DNA from: an uncultured Clostridia bacterium | Lineage (GTDB): Bacteria; Bacillota; Clostridia; TANB77; CAG-465 | Direction of reading: 5' to 3' | DNA: 23,185 nucleotides | Assembly (NCBI GenBank): GCA_934130595.1 | Contig: CAKOYF010000019.1 | Span: 1 to 23,185 of the forward strand | Shown here: one piece after another, positions 15,617 to 22,983 of the stretch | Position numbering within the stretch: the stretch's first letter is position 1 | How the letters are laid out: the number at the start of each line of letters is the position of its first letter | The notes under the pieces: generated by a model | What the model saw: only the letters and a program-made list of their open reading frames with translations | Databases searched by the model: none | Told to the model about the DNA's origin: nothing | Position numbers and translations under genes: made by a program

Positions 15617-17638
15617 TTAATTAATTTGTCTATCATATAATTCATATTCCATTTGGTTAGTTCTATTTTCCTTATACTTTTCTTTGCACATATCTACAAC
15701 AGGAATATTTAATCTCTTTCCTTCTTCTATCTGTTCTTTTGTTGGCTCACCATTACACATTAAATATGAAGGTTTCATTTCTTCATATACAGTTTTTCCA
15801 TCTTTTTCAATTTTCTTGTTTTGAATATTTATTTCACTATATGAAGATGATGATTCAACAATTTCTTCTGGTGACATTATTCTATTTGGTCTTTCTGTAA
15901 TATCTTGACCTGATGACAATGTATAAGAATCTGACTCAAATACATTTACTATTGTCTTAGGATCTATATTACCATATCCATAAATATATTCTCCATTATA
16001 CACAGAGCTATTCTTTCCACCAATTAAACTATAACAGCTAATTTCATTTCTAGTTTTACTATGATATGGTGTATTCATAACTCTTACTAATGCATAGTAT
16101 TCTTTTCCATCTAGTTTATATGTTTCAATACCATTTTTCTCTGTATCGCTTACTGATATATCACTCCAATTTTTTTCTGGATTATACAATACACTAGCAA
16201 TCTCTTCATATGATTTATTTTTAAGTTCTGAGAAATCTTGATATAGCTGACCAACCATATTTTTATCTTTTAGATTTTGATACAATTCATATTTTTCTTT
16301 ACCACTCAAACTGTCTATATTTTGAAATTTAGAATATAAATCATCTTGATTTTTATTAAGTACTTTATTTTCTTTTGGTAAGTGTTTATTGTATCTTCTC
16401 ATTTCATTTATATTTATTTGAACATTATTTTTAGTATCTTGAAATAATGAATCTACTACGACTTCTCCTAATTTTCCTGAAGTGATATTTCTTAAATTTT
16501 CATACTGTGCACCTTTTTCTTTTTCAAAGTCATTTGTAGTTTTAGTATAAAAATCTTTTAAATACTCTAGTCTTTCAGTTAACTCACTATCATCTGTAAT
16601 ATCTATAATATCTTTTTCCATTAATTCGTCTATAGACAAATTCACATTGCATTTTTCTCTTAAAGCACTATTTATTTGTTGCTTTAAATCATTATATCTT
16701 TCTTTTTCTTCTCCAAATCTCTGCATACATTTTCTAGCATCATAATTCATTATATAATCTGAGTCTGATTGAGTTAAATAGCCATTAATATCTTCAATAT
16801 TATCTAAGTCATATTTATTAAATATTCCCTTTTCAATATTAAAATCATTTACTATATCATCATAATACTTGTCCACTTTTCTTTGTAAAACATTTGAATA
16901 GCTATTTCTATTAACAATGTTTATTCTTCTTCTAAATTCTACTAAATCTTCAGATTTTAATCTTTCGAAGAAATCTTTTTGTTTAATTATATCTGATGGA
17001 AAAGTTATTCCTTTTTGAGCTAGTTTTATTATTCCAATTTCTTTATACTCATATAGAGCTTTAGGATTATTATTTATATAATCTTGTAAATCATCCTTGT
17101 CTATTCTATTTGCAGCACTTAAAAATAGTTCTTTTTTATATTCTCCATTTAGTACTTTCTTTTTCGCCTCTTTATCTAATCCATCTACTAGATAACTAAT
17201 ATTTGGAAGTTCTTCATTTGATGAGTTTACTTGCTCTAAAAGCTCTTCAACTTTTTTACTATCACATGAGCTTATTATGCTATAATTATATTCTAAATTT
17301 TCGAAGAAACATTTTCTATACTCTTTATCTTCTATAATTTTATCTATTGCTGCACTATTTCCATTTTCCATAAGTGTCGTAAAAAAGACATTGGTTGTTT
17401 TCCCTGCAGCCTCTTTTACTTTTTCTAAATCAAGACTATCAATGCATGCTTTTTCTTCTGCATACTCTATTAAAGGTCGCATAACATTATATGATACGCC
17501 ATTTCTAGAAAAATAGTTATATAATGTTTCTTTAAATTTATCATTGCTTAATAATTGATTTGAATCTATATTGTTTTGACTAGCAAGTCTTATAATTTCT
17601 GTTACATCATCACGGGATAATAATTCCTCTATATTCAT
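15617..17638 (-). CDS. 673-aa protein of unknown function, helical with a distinct C-terminal domain
   Basis: I do not recognise a characterised family. Residues 1-470 are mostly Lys/Glu/Asn/Asp-rich and predicted helical, with no signal peptide or membrane segment. Residues about 475-660 look like a separate alpha/beta domain: YYALVRVMNTPYH (from 514), CYSLIGG, a YIYGYGNIDP stretch, MSPEEIVESS, then a Lys-Pro-Ser-Tyr segment (622) leading to KRLNIPVVDM (641-650). The last pattern, an exposed strand, a helix and another strand, resembles C-terminal segments of large uncharacterised Firmicute proteins, but I cannot assign a reaction. ATG at 17638 has GAGGT and lies 12 nt after the 231-aa membrane protein gene, so the two are co-transcribed. 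Confidence 0.8.
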   Translation of the reverse strand: MNIEELLSRDDVTEIIRLASQNNIDSNQLLSNDKFKETLYNYFSRNGVSYNVMRPLIEYAEEKACIDSLDLEKVKEAAGKTTNVFFTTLMENGNSAAIDKIIEDKEYRKCFFENLEYNYSIISSCDSKKVEELLEQVNSSNEELPNISYLVDGLDKEAKKKVLNGEYKKELFLSAANRIDKDDLQDYINNNPKALYEYKEIGIIKLAQKGITFPSDIIKQKDFFERLKSEDLVEFRRRINIVNRNSYSNVLQRKVDKYYDDIVNDFNIEKGIFNKYDLDNIEDINGYLTQSDSDYIMNYDARKCMQRFGEEKERYNDLKQQINSALREKCNVNLSIDELMEKDIIDITDDSELTERLEYLKDFYTKTTNDFEKEKGAQYENLRNITSGKLGEVVVDSLFQDTKNNVQININEMRRYNKHLPKENKVLNKNQDDLYSKFQNIDSLSGKEKYELYQNLKDKNMVGQLYQDFSELKNKSYEEIASVLYNPEKNWSDISVSDTEKNGIETYKLDGKEYYALVRVMNTPYHSKTRNEISCYSLIGGKNSSVYNGEYIYGYGNIDPKTIVNVFESDSYTLSSGQDITERPNRIMSPEEIVESSSSYSEINIQNKKIEKDGKTVYEEMKPSYLMCNGEPTKEQIEEGKRLNIPVVDMCKEKYKENRTNQMEYELYDRQIN

Positions 17639-17650
17639 ACACTATACCTC

Positions 17651-18346
17651 TTATATATCTAAAATTTTTGATGTTCCATCCTTTTTTAACGCAATAATGC
17701 TATATTTAATGCTACCTTTTTGCTCGTCTTTAATCTTAACTTTTAATATTTTAACATAATCTTTTGAATCTTCTATTGTTTTTACTGTATAACTTTTATC
17801 TAATATATTATTTATATCGATATACTTTATACTTCCATCTTCCATAAGTAGTACAACTTTTAAATCTTTTGGTTCAGTTCCAACAATAGCAATTTTGGCA
17901 TCTACTATTTTTTTAGAAAATCCAGCTATTGTGTGAGTTTCTCCTTCTCCAGTATACCCATATACTAATTTAGCTAAGTTTTTATCTAAATCCAATGTCA
18001 AAGTATTTTGTTCTGTATCAACACTAACACTTAATACTCCCATAAAATCTGATATATCTTCTATAACATTTGTACCATCTTGTTTATTTTCAATTTTACT
18101 TTCATCAAAAAATGTATTGCTTTCTTCTACTATAGCATCATTTTTTTCTTCTACCTTTGAATCTTGTTGTATATTTTCAATTGTATTATTTAAATTAGTA
18201 ATTGTATTTTTTAAGTCTGTATTTTCCTGATTTAAGGCTGAAATTTGTTTATCTTTATTTATTATTAGATTCCATGAATATCCAAGACCTATTACAAGTC
18301 CTATTATAACGAGTATTAAAACAATTATTGAAATAAATTTTTTCAT
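17651..18346 (-). CDS. Membrane-anchored coiled-coil protein, function unknown
   Basis: The 231-residue product has an N-terminal membrane segment (about 4-24), a coiled coil (about 33-66: repeated Asn/Leu/Ile heptads), an acidic Asn-rich linker (about 66-95) and a C-terminal domain (about 97-231) of alternating hydrophobic strands, including LMEDGSIKYIDI and ALKKDGTSKILDI. The two similar ends suggest a repeated strand unit. I do not recognise the family. ATG at 18346 has AAGGAGG overlapping the stop region of the 79-aa gene. Sharing an operon with the 673-aa protein suggests a functional link, possibly as membrane partner; this is inference. Confidence 0.78.
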   Translation of the reverse strand: MKKFISIIVLILVIIGLVIGLGYSWNLIINKDKQISALNQENTDLKNTITNLNNTIENIQQDSKVEEKNDAIVEESNTFFDESKIENKQDGTNVIEDISDFMGVLSVSVDTEQNTLTLDLDKNLAKLVYGYTGEGETHTIAGFSKKIVDAKIAIVGTEPKDLKVVLLMEDGSIKYIDINNILDKSYTVKTIEDSKDYVKILKVKIKDEQKGSIKYSIIALKKDGTSKILDI

Positions 18347-18358
18347 ACAAATTCCTCC

Positions 18359-18598
18359 TTACTTAACTAAATCGTCTAATTCATCTTCTGGCATTTGTTC
18401 TATATCATTACTTCCATCATATTGTGGTATTTCTTCATTTTTATTTACTTCTACTTCTATTTTTTGATCTTTGTCCATGTCTGCTGGTGCGTCATTATTC
18501 TTATGGTTTTTTATTATTGCTATTGAAGTCGCTATTCCTATTCCAACAACAATTACTATAACACATATAATTATTATTATTTTATTTTTCTTATCCAT
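18359..18598 (-). CDS. 79-aa single-span membrane protein with acidic tail
   Basis: The product has a Lys/Asn start (MDKKNK), a hydrophobic helix (about 7-29, almost all Ile/Val/Gly) and an acidic tail (about 35-79) rich in Asp, Glu, Asn and Pro. With the positive N-terminus the tail is probably outside. ATG at 18598 has AAGGAGG, which supports translation. It is the first gene of the three-gene unit and follows the palindrome-bearing promoter region. Function is unknown. Confidence 0.72.
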   Translation of the reverse strand: MDKKNKIIIIICVIVIVVGIGIATSIAIIKNHKNNDAPADMDKDQKIEVEVNKNEEIPQYDGSNDIEQMPEDELDDLVK

Positions 18599-18629
18599 TT
18601 TTTCCTCCTTAATATTTTACAATTATTAT

Positions 18630-18649
18630 TTTAACATAATGTTAAACAA
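18630..18649 (-). promoter_or_regulatory. Palindrome in the promoter region of the three-gene unit
   Basis: A perfect 17-bp palindrome (arms TTTAACAT and ATGTTAAA around one base, 18630-18646) overlaps a possible -35 TTGTTT (minus strand, 18649-18644). A weak -10 such as AATAAT or TAATAA lies 15-16 nt on. The dyad position suggests repressor binding; the promoter itself is only moderately convincing. Confidence 0.5.
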
Positions 18650-18700
18650 AAGTATATATAAATGCCCTACTTTAAATTTTTTTATTTTTTATACCACATA

Positions 18701-18727
18701 AAAAAAGCCATTCATATGAATGGCTTT
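18701..18727 (-). terminator. Intrinsic terminator after ileS
   Basis: AAAAGCCATTCA and TGAATGGCTTTT form a 12-bp stem with almost no loop; the minus strand continues with T7, the plus strand has only T4. It lies about 108 nt past the ileS stop. In the gap a second small inverted repeat (AATGTAG/CTACATT, 18774-18789) lacks a T run. Confidence 0.75.
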
Positions 18728-18834
18728 TGTATCGCGTATACACTTGTTTTAGTAACATACTAAATCTATATTAAATGTAGAACTACATTAATATTATTTT
18801 CTATTTATATATAAATATACAATTTATATGCAAA

Positions 18835-21800
18835 TTATTTTACTACTTCTACATCTAAGTTTATATGTTCACCATTTATATTAGTGTCTACATAATCTTT
18901 TCTGTCCTCATTATATTTTACTGTTAAAGCTAATGTTTCAGATTTTATCTCTTCTTCATGTTTTTTAATAACATTTTCAATTACTTCATTTCCGCCAACA
19001 AATAGATTAATTCTATCTAGCACTTCAAATCCCTTATCTTTTCTCATATTTTGAACTTTAGAAAGTACTTCTCTTACATAACCTTCTTCTTTTAGTTCTT
19101 CTGTAATATGAGTATCTAAAACAACACCAATCTCACCTTCACCAGCAAAAGCAAATCCTTCTTTTCCTTGCATTGTAACTAAAAGATTGTTTGAATCTAA
19201 ATCGATTTCAACGTCATCTATCATAATTGGTTCAACTTTTCCAGATTTTACTTTGTTTGCTAAATCCATTTGGTTTTTCTTAGCAATTTCTTGTTTGATT
19301 CTAGGAATTAATCTACCATATTCTTTTCCTAATACTGGAAGATTTGGTTTTATTTCAAAGTCTACATATTCTGACATATCTGCGCCAAGAACAACTTTTT
19401 TAACATTTAATTCTTCTTTTACAATATTACCATAATATTCAGGTAAATTATCTACAGATATTAACATTTCAGATAAAGGTTGTCTGTTTTTAATATTTTC
19501 AGAGTTTCTTGCACTTCTTCCTAATTGAACTATTTTATATGCAAGATCCATCTCTTTTTCAAGTTTTTCATCTACTTCATCTTCATTAACTTCTGGCCAA
19601 TAACATAGATGAACACTTTCAGGAGCATCTTTATCTAGACTACATACAAGATTGTTATATATTTCATCTGTGATAAATGGTACAAATGGAGCTGCAACTT
19701 TAACTAAAGTTGTAAGGACTCTATATAATGTAACATACGCACCTATTTTTTCATCTGTTAATTCTTGTGCCCAGAATCTTTCTCTGTTTCTTCTTACATA
19801 CCAATTAGATAATTCATCTGTAAAGCCTTCTATTTCATATCCAGCTCCTGTTATATCATAACTTTCTAATTTTTTATCTACTGTTTTTACTAGAGTATTT
19901 AGTTTTGAAATAATCCATTTATCCATTACATTTTCTGATTTATAATCTTTATATTCTAATGGATTGAATTTATCTATTTCAGCATATAATACATAGAATG
20001 AATATACATTCCATAAAGTACTTAAAAATCCTCTTTGGCTTTCTTGTACATTTTCAATTGATAATCTTGAAGATAACCATGGTGCACTTCCTGTATAGAA
20101 GTACCATCTTGTTGCATCAGCACCAACAGTATCTAAAAGAACTAGTGGATCAACACCATTTTTCTTAGATTTAGACATTTTTTGACCTTTTCCATCTAAA
20201 ACGTGTCCTAAAACAATACAGTTTTCAAATGGAGTTTTGTTAAATAATGCTGTTCCTAAGGCTGTTAAAGTATAGAACCATCCTCTAGTTTGGTCAATTG
20301 CTTCTGATATATATTGTGCAGGGAAATTATTTTTAAACATTTCCTCATTTTCAAATGGATAATGCCATTGTGCAAAAGGCATTGAACCAGAATCGAACCA
20401 GCAATCTATTACTTCTTTTGCTCTTTTCATTTCTTTTCCACATTCTGGACATTTCAAATGAACATCATCGATATATGGTTTGTGTAGTTCAATATCTTCT
20501 GGAACATTTATTCCTTTTTCTTTTAATTCTGCTATTGAACCAATACATTCTTGATGTCCACATTCACAAGTCCAAATTGGAAGTGGTGTTCCCCAATACC
20601 TATCTCTAGAAATTCCCCAGTCAATTACATTTTCCAAGAAGTTTCCAAATCTACCTTTTTTTATTGTTTCTGGATACCAATTTACTTTATCATTATTTGC
20701 TACCAATTGATCTCTTAATTTGCTCATTCCAACAAACCAGCTCTCTTTTGGATAATACAATAAAGGTGTATCACATCTCCAACAATGTGGATATGAGTGT
20801 TCTACTTTTTGTTTAGAGAATAATTTGTTTTCACTCTTTAACCAAGCACAAATGTCTTCGTTACAATCTCTAACCCATCTACCTTTCCAAGGCTCAACTT
20901 CATCTACAAATTTACCGTTTTTGTCTACTAAGTTAACAAAAGCAATATCATTTTGTTTAGAAACTAAACTATCATCTTCACCATAAGCTGGTGCAATATG
21001 TACAATTCCTGTACCATCAGTAAGAGTAACATAGTCTCCATGAATTACAACAAATGCTTTTCCTTCAACTTTGGCAAAAGGCATTAGTTGTTCATATTTA
21101 GTTCCAAGAAGTTCTTCTCCTTTGTATGTTCTTAGTACTTCATATTCCATATTTTTAAATACTGTTGGAGCAAGTTCTTTTGCAACTACATATACTTCAT
21201 ATTTTGGCTCTTCTTCTGTTCCAACATTTACTTTACAATCTGCATATTCATATGCTTTATTTACACAAAGTGCTAAGTTTGATGGTAGTGTCCATGGAGT
21301 TGTTGTCCATGCTAAGATGTATTTATCTTCTCCTACTACTTTAAATTTAGCTACACAAGTTAAATCTTTTACATCTTTATATCCTTGCGCTACTTCATGT
21401 GATGATAATGCAGTACCACATCTTGGACAATATGGCATAACTTTATGTCCTTCAAATAATAATCCTTTATTCCAAAGTTCTTTTAAAGCCCACCATACAG
21501 ATTCAATATATTTATTATCATAAGTTATATATGGATGTTTCATATCTACCCAATAACCTACTTTATTTGTCATTTCTTCCCATATATGAACATATTTGAA
21601 TACACTTTCTTTACATTCTTTTACGAATTTTTCTACACCATATTCTTCAATTTGTTCTTTTCCAGAAATACCTAATTTTTTCTCTATTTCTAGTTCCACA
21701 GGTAATCCATGTGTATCCCATCCTGCTTTTCTTATTACTCTGTAGCCTTTCATTACTTTATACCTTGGGATAATATCTTTCATTACCCTTGTTATAATAT

Positions 21801-21975
21801 GTCCTGCATGAGGCATACCATTTGCTGTTGGAGGTCCATCATAAAAAGTAAAATATCTTTTTCCTTTGTTCATATCAAAATTTTTTTGGATGATATTTTT
21901 TTCCTTCCAAACTTCGGCTACTTCTTGTTCCATTCCAACAAAGCCTTTTTCTTTTAATTCAACTTTTTTATACAT
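18835..21975 (-). CDS. ileS: Isoleucyl-tRNA synthetase (long type)
   Basis: The 1046-residue class I synthetase charges tRNA-Ile. Visible: ATP motif HAGH (56-59, canonical HxGH), GWDTHGLPVELE (85-95), first Cys pair CPRC (183-186), editing domain from TTTPWTLPSN (224-233) to GTGIVHIAP (321-329), CWRC (398-401), a zinc-ribbon-like CEC...CPEC region (470-512), and KMSKS (599-603), then the anticodon-binding domain with NWYVRRNRERFW. Length and motif spacing resemble the long Thermus/eukaryote-like group, not the roughly 930-residue group with a C-terminal zinc finger. Long-type enzymes are often less sensitive to mupirocin; that is inference here. ATG at 21975 has AAAGGAGA. Expression is controlled by the T-box leader. 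Confidence 0.97.
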   Translation of the reverse strand: MYKKVELKEKGFVGMEQEVAEVWKEKNIIQKNFDMNKGKRYFTFYDGPPTANGMPHAGHIITRVMKDIIPRYKVMKGYRVIRKAGWDTHGLPVELEIEKKLGISGKEQIEEYGVEKFVKECKESVFKYVHIWEEMTNKVGYWVDMKHPYITYDNKYIESVWWALKELWNKGLLFEGHKVMPYCPRCGTALSSHEVAQGYKDVKDLTCVAKFKVVGEDKYILAWTTTPWTLPSNLALCVNKAYEYADCKVNVGTEEEPKYEVYVVAKELAPTVFKNMEYEVLRTYKGEELLGTKYEQLMPFAKVEGKAFVVIHGDYVTLTDGTGIVHIAPAYGEDDSLVSKQNDIAFVNLVDKNGKFVDEVEPWKGRWVRDCNEDICAWLKSENKLFSKQKVEHSYPHCWRCDTPLLYYPKESWFVGMSKLRDQLVANNDKVNWYPETIKKGRFGNFLENVIDWGISRDRYWGTPLPIWTCECGHQECIGSIAELKEKGINVPEDIELHKPYIDDVHLKCPECGKEMKRAKEVIDCWFDSGSMPFAQWHYPFENEEMFKNNFPAQYISEAIDQTRGWFYTLTALGTALFNKTPFENCIVLGHVLDGKGQKMSKSKKNGVDPLVLLDTVGADATRWYFYTGSAPWLSSRLSIENVQESQRGFLSTLWNVYSFYVLYAEIDKFNPLEYKDYKSENVMDKWIISKLNTLVKTVDKKLESYDITGAGYEIEGFTDELSNWYVRRNRERFWAQELTDEKIGAYVTLYRVLTTLVKVAAPFVPFITDEIYNNLVCSLDKDAPESVHLCYWPEVNEDEVDEKLEKEMDLAYKIVQLGRSARNSENIKNRQPLSEMLISVDNLPEYYGNIVKEELNVKKVVLGADMSEYVDFEIKPNLPVLGKEYGRLIPRIKQEIAKKNQMDLANKVKSGKVEPIMIDDVEIDLDSNNLLVTMQGKEGFAFAGEGEIGVVLDTHITEELKEEGYVREVLSKVQNMRKDKGFEVLDRINLFVGGNEVIENVIKKHEEEIKSETLALTVKYNEDRKDYVDTNINGEHINLDVEVVK

Positions 21976-21997
21976 TTTTTTCTCCTTTCTACCAAAA

Positions 21998-22304
21998 GAT
22001 TAAAAAAAATCGCACATACCTGTATATAAGGAATGTACGATTATATTATCATAATATAATTTATACAAAATAATAACCACCTTAATATACAACATACCAA
22101 CATATGTGCCCTTTGTTACGTAAGGAATACGGCTCATCTTACTATTGTTTCAGACTGCAACTCAGAGGTGATTTTCATAATAAATTACTCTAGAAGGGCT
22201 CTCACCATCCCCATCTCGCTTTATATTTCATTTAATATTACTCTTCCTCGTCATAGTTTTTGCTAATTATTATTTAATCTTCTATTGATTTGTAATTTAA
22301 TTAC
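21998..22304 (-). ncRNA. T-box leader of ileS (isoleucine-specific)
   Basis: The 5' leader runs from near 22304 to the terminator T run. Stem I parts are recognisable: a GACGAGGAAGAGTA start, AGCGAG, GATGGTGAGAGCCC, and GAAAATCACCTC, where AUC at 22172-22170 is the likely Ile specifier codon. The GCCGT...ACGTAAC...GGGC block follows. The T-box itself reads AAGG-TGGT with UGGU at 22079-22076, matching a tRNA-Ile ACCA end. The antiterminator pairs 22080-22090 with 22022-22031 (CCTTATATAC, one bulge), competing with the terminator. Uncharged tRNA-Ile should therefore raise ileS expression. The sequence after UGGU is divergent: the usual ACCGCG is absent. Confidence 0.92.
22002..22041 (-). terminator. 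T-box terminator upstream of ileS
   Basis: ATCGTACAT and ATGTGCGAT form a 9-bp stem with one G-U pair, extended by CCT/AGG, followed by T8 on the minus strand. Its upper part contains CCTTATATAC, the same bases used by the antiterminator. It ends about 27 nt before the ileS start. Confidence 0.9.
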
Positions 22305-22311
22305 ATGAATT

Positions 22312-22340
22312 ATTATAGCACAATATTTATTTATTGTAAA
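22312..22340 (-). promoter_or_regulatory. Promoter of the T-box/ileS unit
   Basis: On the minus strand: -35 TTTACA (22335-22340), 17-nt spacer, perfect -10 TATAAT (22312-22317) preceded by TGC, an extended -10. Predicted start near 22304. No good terminator separates it from the RHH gene ending at 22370. Confidence 0.85.
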
Positions 22341-22369
22341 TAGCATATTTATGCAAAAAAATATTTATA

Positions 22370-22549
22370 TTAATTTTCATCTATGTTCTCTAATCCATAT
22401 TCTAATAACTGGTTTGCTAGATTGTTAAATGATATTCCTTTCTCTTCTGCTATTAAAGTGATTTTATCAAAAGTAACTCCACTCATTCTAATTGTTCTTG
22501 CAATTGTATCTTTTCCTTTTTTATTTACAACTATCTTTAATTTTCCCAT
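22370..22549 (-). CDS. Small ribbon-helix-helix (Arc/CopG-like) protein
   Basis: The 59-residue product starts with a basic arm, then a short strand IARTIRMS and two helices (VTFDKITLIAEEKG and SFNNLANQLLEYGLEN), the pattern of Arc/CopG-type DNA-binding dimers. A target cannot be assigned. Longer starts exist (GTG 22558, ATG 22555), but they overlap the SD AAGGTG; ATG at 22549 has 6-nt spacing. No toxin gene is next to it: upstream is the Asn/Cys-rich gene with its own terminator, downstream is ileS, so it is probably a solitary regulator rather than an antitoxin. An inverted repeat lies just upstream of the gene. Confidence 0.75.
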   Translation of the reverse strand: MGKLKIVVNKKGKDTIARTIRMSGVTFDKITLIAEEKGISFNNLANQLLEYGLENIDEN

Positions 22550-22593
22550 CTTCATCACCTTAACTCATTATATTTTAAATTTGTAATTTTATC

Positions 22594-22613
22594 GGTACAC
22601 AAAAAGTGTATCC
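22594..22613 (-). promoter_or_regulatory. Inverted repeat upstream of the RHH gene
   Basis: TACAC and GTGTA around A5 (plus-strand sense), extended by GG/CC with one bulged base, lie about 45 nt before the RHH start. It could be an autoregulatory operator. A TATAAT lies downstream near 22568-22573, but no good -35 at 16-18 nt is seen. Confidence 0.35.
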
Positions 22614-22618
22614 TGATT

Positions 22619-22654
22619 AAAAAATATATACGCCAACACTAATTGCTGGCGTAT
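22619..22654 (-). terminator. Intrinsic terminator after the Asn/Cys-rich gene
   Basis: ATACGCCA (22628-22635) and TGGCGTAT (22647-22654) form a perfect 8-bp stem that can gain CA/TG pairs inside the 11-nt loop; the minus strand continues ATATTTTTT. It begins 9 nt after the stop codon at 22663, which supports the small gene as a real transcription unit. Confidence 0.78.
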
Positions 22655-22662
22655 TAATCAGT

Positions 22663-22839
22663 TTAGCAATTGCAATTACACATATTCTGATTTTGATTAC
22701 AACATTGTGAATTATTATTGTTGCAACAGTTTTGTTGATTGCAAGTGTTACACCAACACATACAACAACTATTACTATTATTTCCACTATTGCAGCAATT
22801 ATTCCAATTGTTGTTATTCCAGTTATTACAGCAGCCCAT
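22663..22839 (-). CDS. 58-aa Asn/Cys-rich small protein (possible spore-surface or metal-binding protein)
   Basis: The protein has 24 Asn and 16 Cys in 58 residues and uses only eight residue types (M, G, C, N, W, S, T, Q). There is no charged or aliphatic residue. Cys doublets lie at 3-4, 15-16, 25-26, 38-39 and 46-47, single Cys at 28, 30, 33, 54, 56 and 58. A strong SD-like AAGGGGG lies 6 nt before the ATG, and a terminator follows the stop by 9 nt. Cys and Asn codons mix C and T endings, so it is not a simple DNA repeat. I do not recognise the family. Small Cys-rich proteins occur in Clostridia spore exosporium and coat, and a sigma-K-like promoter match upstream fits this; metallothionein-like or other disulfide-linked roles remain possible. 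Confidence 0.75.
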   Translation of the reverse strand: MGCCNNWNNNNWNNCCNSGNNSNSCCMCWCNTCNQQNCCNNNNSQCCNQNQNMCNCNC

Positions 22840-22861
22840 TTTTTGCCCCCTTTTTTTATAT

Positions 22862-22909
22862 TTAGTACTTAAGCACTAATATATACTATGCTATTTTTAT
22901 GATTTGGTT
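22862..22909 (-). promoter_or_regulatory. Possible sigma-K-type promoter and near-palindrome before the Asn/Cys-rich gene
   Basis: On the minus strand AACC (22909-22906) is followed after 15 nt by CATAGTATA (22890-22882), which fits the mother-cell sigma-K pattern mACm...CATAnnnTA. No sigma-A pair is obvious. Directly downstream, TTAGTACTT/AAGCACTAA (22862-22879) is an 18-bp palindrome with one mismatch, at the expected transcription start. Short consensus in A/T-rich DNA makes this tentative. Confidence 0.4.
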
Positions 22910-22929
22910 AAAAAAATTAAATCAGACAT

Positions 22930-22961
22930 AAAAAAAGATGGATTGTTAAAATCCATCTTTT
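22930..22961 (-). terminator. Intrinsic terminator after the surface-protein gene
   Basis: AAAGATGGATT (22934-22944) and AATCCATCTTT (22950-22960) form a perfect 11-bp stem with a 5-nt loop, followed by T7 on the minus strand. It lies 24 nt past the stop at 22984. Confidence 0.85.
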
Positions 22962-22983
22962 AAACTAAATATAAGTTTTTATA

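Noticed and set aside
21071..21523. Plus-strand open frame of 150 codons inside ileS
   Set aside because: It is antisense to a highly conserved part of ileS, with no SD or recognisable protein features.
22370..22549. Antitoxin of a toxin-antitoxin pair
   Set aside because: The RHH fold fits, but no toxin-like gene is adjacent on either side.
22700..22830. Simple trinucleotide repeat instead of a gene
   Set aside because: Cys and Asn codons vary at the third base, Trp, Gly, Met and Gln codons interrupt the pattern, and SD and terminator frame the sequence.
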